Assembly (NCBI RefSeq): GCF_030845195.1
Contig: NZ_CP132543.1
Span: 2,807,501-2,871,500, forward strand
DNA: 64,000 bases
Direction: 5' to 3'
DNA from: Sanyastnella coralliicola
Lineage (GTDB): Bacteria > Bacteroidota > Bacteroidia > Flavobacteriales_D > Sanyastnellaceae
This document shows positions 62,376 through 64,000 of this stretch, one piece after another; the first letter of the stretch is position 1, and every line of letters begins with the position of its first letter. The notes under the pieces were generated by a model that had not been told where the DNA came from, did no database searches, and saw nothing but the letters and a program-made list of their open reading frames with translations. Both the position numbers and the translations under genes were made by a program.

Positions 62376-63137
62376 TTAAAATCCTCGTGAGTCGAGCCAT
62401 TCGCTAAGAATGCGATTGAACTCTTCAGGATGCTCCATCATCGGAGCGTGTCCACATTCATCGATCCAGAACAAGTCTGCATCTGGAAGCTTCTCTTCAA
62501 ACTCAACTGCCACTTCTGGAGGCGTAATTGTGTCGTTCTTACCCCAAATAAGGCATGCTGGCATGTCCATATTCGGAAGATCCTTGGCCATATTATGACG
62601 AATCGCAGACTTGGCAATTGCCAGGATGCGAATCACACGGTTACGATCATTCACGATTTCAAAACACTCGTCTACCAATTCATCAGTAGCGTGTTTGGGA
62701 TCGAAGAATGTCACCGCCACCTTCTTACGAATGAATTCTTTGTCTTCTCTTCGCGGGAAGCTTGAACCGAAGGCATTTTCATACAAGCCAGAGCTTGCCG
62801 TCAAAATCAACGACTTCACTTTCTCAGGATGCTTACGCGTATAGATAAGCGCTACGTGTCCACCCAAGGAGTTACCCAAGAGGTGCACCTTATTATACCC
62901 TTTAAAGTCAATGAACTTGGTCAAGAACTTCGCGATACTCTTCGCGCTCGTTTCTAACACTGGCAATTCGTACAACGGGAGCATCGGAATGACCACGGTG
63001 TACTTCTGCTTGAAGTGATCTACTGTTTCTCGGAAGTTACTGAGCGCTCCAAACAAACCATGAAGTAAGATCAAAGGTTCCCCTTGTCCTTCTTCAATGT
63101 ATTTGAATTGCCCGTCGTGCTTGAGGTTCTCAGTCAT
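62376..63137 (-). CDS. alpha/beta hydrolase
   Basis: ATG 63137 gives 253 residues; the frame to 63206 is overridden by a promoter within it. The nucleophile elbow is LLGNSLGGHVAL, the oxyanion strand LILLHGLFGALSNFR; acid in WGKNDTITP and His in CGHAPMMEHPEEFN. A complete triad with a typical cap (about 130-195). Substrate unknown. It precedes engB by one base in one transcription unit. Confidence 0.88.
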   Translation of the reverse strand: MTENLKHDGQFKYIEEGQGEPLILLHGLFGALSNFRETVDHFKQKYTVVIPMLPLYELPVLETSAKSIAKFLTKFIDFKGYNKVHLLGNSLGGHVALIYTRKHPEKVKSLILTASSGLYENAFGSSFPRREDKEFIRKKVAVTFFDPKHATDELVDECFEIVNDRNRVIRILAIAKSAIRHNMAKDLPNMDMPACLIWGKNDTITPPEVAVEFEEKLPDADLFWIDECGHAPMMEHPEEFNRILSEWLDSRGF

Positions 63138-63156
63138 GTGACGAATTATCTGGCGA

Positions 63157-63184
63157 CAAAGATAGATAAATGGAGCATCCTCAA
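63157..63184 (-). promoter_or_regulatory. promoter of the hydrolase-engB unit (TTG-N17-TATCTTTG)
   Basis: TATCTTTG (63157-63164) and TTG (63182-63184), 17 bases apart, on the minus strand. It lies inside the longer frame of the hydrolase and so sets its start at 63137. Confidence 0.65.
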
Positions 63185-63385
63185 CATCTCGCCTTCGAAT
63201 AGACACGATTGTTCATAACGTGTTCATAAGCGATTTTACCCCTTTTCACAGTCTCGTGTTCAGAAGCTGATCAAGGTCGATTCAGACCAAAGCGCAAATG
63301 CCTCAAATTCACCGCATACGAGAGATCCGCATGATAAATTCCAAAAGCGGATATAACCCACTAAGCCACAGAAGTTTTCAACACG

Positions 63386-63421
63386 GTGGTAAAAAGTGGT
63401 AGATTGTGGTAACCAGTGGTA
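63386..63421 (+). promoter_or_regulatory. MraZ operator: four GTGGTA boxes at 10-base spacing
   Basis: GTGGT at 63386, 63396, 63406 and 63416, each followed by A (GGTGGTAAAA, AGTGGTAGAT, TGTGGTAACC, AGTGGTAAAT). MraZ binds short direct repeats of similar design (TGGGN5 in E. coli) upstream of its own gene. The tenfold helical phase fits a ring-shaped MraZ. A near -7 box (TAATTTTA) follows at 63431-63438. Confidence 0.85.
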
Positions 63422-63458
63422 AATATTTCCTAATTTTACTTCAGGAAAGCGCGATCAT

Positions 63459-63944
63459 ATGCTCAATCTCCTCGGGGAATACGGATGTAAAGTGGATGCC
63501 AAAGGCAGGCTCATGTTTCCAGCGAAGCTTCGGAAACAGTTAGAACCTGTGCTGCACCACGGTCTCGTGCTCAACCGTGACATTTTCGAACAGTGTTTGG
63601 TCTTGTACCCGAAACCTGAATGGGATAAGGTCAACCAAGAGATGAGCAGACTGAGTCGCTACAACAGAAAGCACCAAGCCTTTCAGCGAAAGTTCATGAA
63701 GGGGGCCACCCTCATCGAACTCGATAGCGCAGGTCGAATGCTCATCCCAGCTTCTTTGTTGAAGTACGCCGGCATCGAGCCGGGCGGCAAAAACGAAATG
63801 GTACTCACCGGAGTGCTTGAGAAGATGGAACTGTGGAGCGTTGACCGCTACGACGAATCAGTATTAAATGACGATGATGACTTCGGCGATATCGCTGACG
63901 ACATCAGAGGACAGATCGAAGGCCCTGGCTTTCCACTCAACTAG
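63459..63944 (+). CDS. mraZ: division and cell wall cluster transcriptional regulator MraZ
   Basis: A 161-residue protein with two swapped-hairpin AbrB/MraZ domains, each with the DxxGR motif (DAKGRLMFPAKLRKQL at about 12-27 and DSAGRMLIPASLLKYAGI at about 88-105). Forms an octameric ring that binds direct repeats upstream of its own gene. It is the first gene of the division and cell wall cluster and is followed by rsmH. An acidic C-terminal extension of about 20 residues (DDDDFGDIADDIRGQ) is added. Confidence 0.97.
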   Translation: MLNLLGEYGCKVDAKGRLMFPAKLRKQLEPVLHHGLVLNRDIFEQCLVLYPKPEWDKVNQEMSRLSRYNRKHQAFQRKFMKGATLIELDSAGRMLIPASLLKYAGIEPGGKNEMVLTGVLEKMELWSVDRYDESVLNDDDDFGDIADDIRGQIEGPGFPLN

Positions 63945-63952
63945 ATAAGAAC

Positions 63953-64000
63953 ATGGAAGAGCGCGATTACCACGTACCCGTTCTACTCCATGCTTCAATA
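63953..64000 (+). CDS. rsmH: 16S rRNA (cytosine1402-N4)-methyltransferase RsmH, N-terminal fragment (cut by window)
   Basis: ATG 63953 begins M-E-E-R-D-Y-H-V-P-V-L-L-H-A-S-I, 8 bases after the mraZ stop. HxPVLLxE/A is the invariant start of RsmH (MraW), always second in this cluster. Only 16 codons are in the window. Confidence 0.9.
   Translation, partial: MEERDYHVPVLLHASI

Overview
The window looks like chromosomal DNA of a Bacteroidota, most likely a marine Flavobacteriales of the Cryomorphaceae/Schleiferiaceae type (the rank below class is a guess). The evidence is a gliding and type IX secretion (T9SS) gene set (gldA, porP/sprF-like, gldK-gldL-gldM-gldN, gldB-gldC), three large exported proteins with T9SS type A C-terminal domains, a GGGP synthase, a CarB without the usual regulatory domain, and promoters of the Bacteroidota type (TTG, about 17-20 bases, TAnnTTTG). 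No rRNA, tRNA, CRISPR array, prophage or transposase was seen.

Layout. 0-11 kb: end of an OmpR-type response regulator, an M90 metallopeptidase, an exported esterase, a small STAS-like protein, carB, an alpha/beta hydrolase, GGGP synthase, a lipoprotein, and a TonB-dependent receptor behind a TPP riboswitch (thiamine uptake). 11-15 kb: a four-helix-bundle (23S intervening-sequence type) gene between repeat tracts, cysQ, rsgA, gldA and a DUF1801 protein. 15-22 kb, minus strand: groEL, groES, secG, a Glu-rich TPR-like protein, lptE, a sigma-54 activator and miaB. 22-34 kb, plus strand: topA, an arginase-fold protein that lost metal ligands, the porP-gldKLMN operon and an ABC-F ATPase. 34-41 kb, minus strand: an outer membrane barrel, rluD, a T9SS cargo, a PASTA protein and purL. 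41-51 kb: dtd, a membrane protein, two T9SS cargos, a MazG-like protein, a VPS10-type propeller protein and an RBBP9-type hydrolase. 51-64 kb: a DUF3124 lipoprotein, marC, recQ, nadE, an outer membrane barrel, gldB-gldC, a second VPS10-type protein, engB, a hydrolase, then mraZ with its operator and the start of rsmH (the division/cell wall cluster).

Three layers of non-genic structure stand out. (1) A 13-mer, TTCCGCGNTAGCG, occurs 15 times exactly on both strands, 14 of them inside genes and in all three reading frames, where chance predicts far fewer than one. It behaves like a DNA-level signal such as an uptake sequence. (2) Degenerate tandem repeats with a 7-base period fill many intergenic gaps, often around a small palindrome; two of them even supply stop codons. 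(3) A composite of 6-base purine-rich repeats plus a palindrome (GGGCGCAC/GTGCGCCC type) is found between genes and also in frame inside two proteins, where it encodes a Glu-rich linker and a hydrophobic N-terminus.
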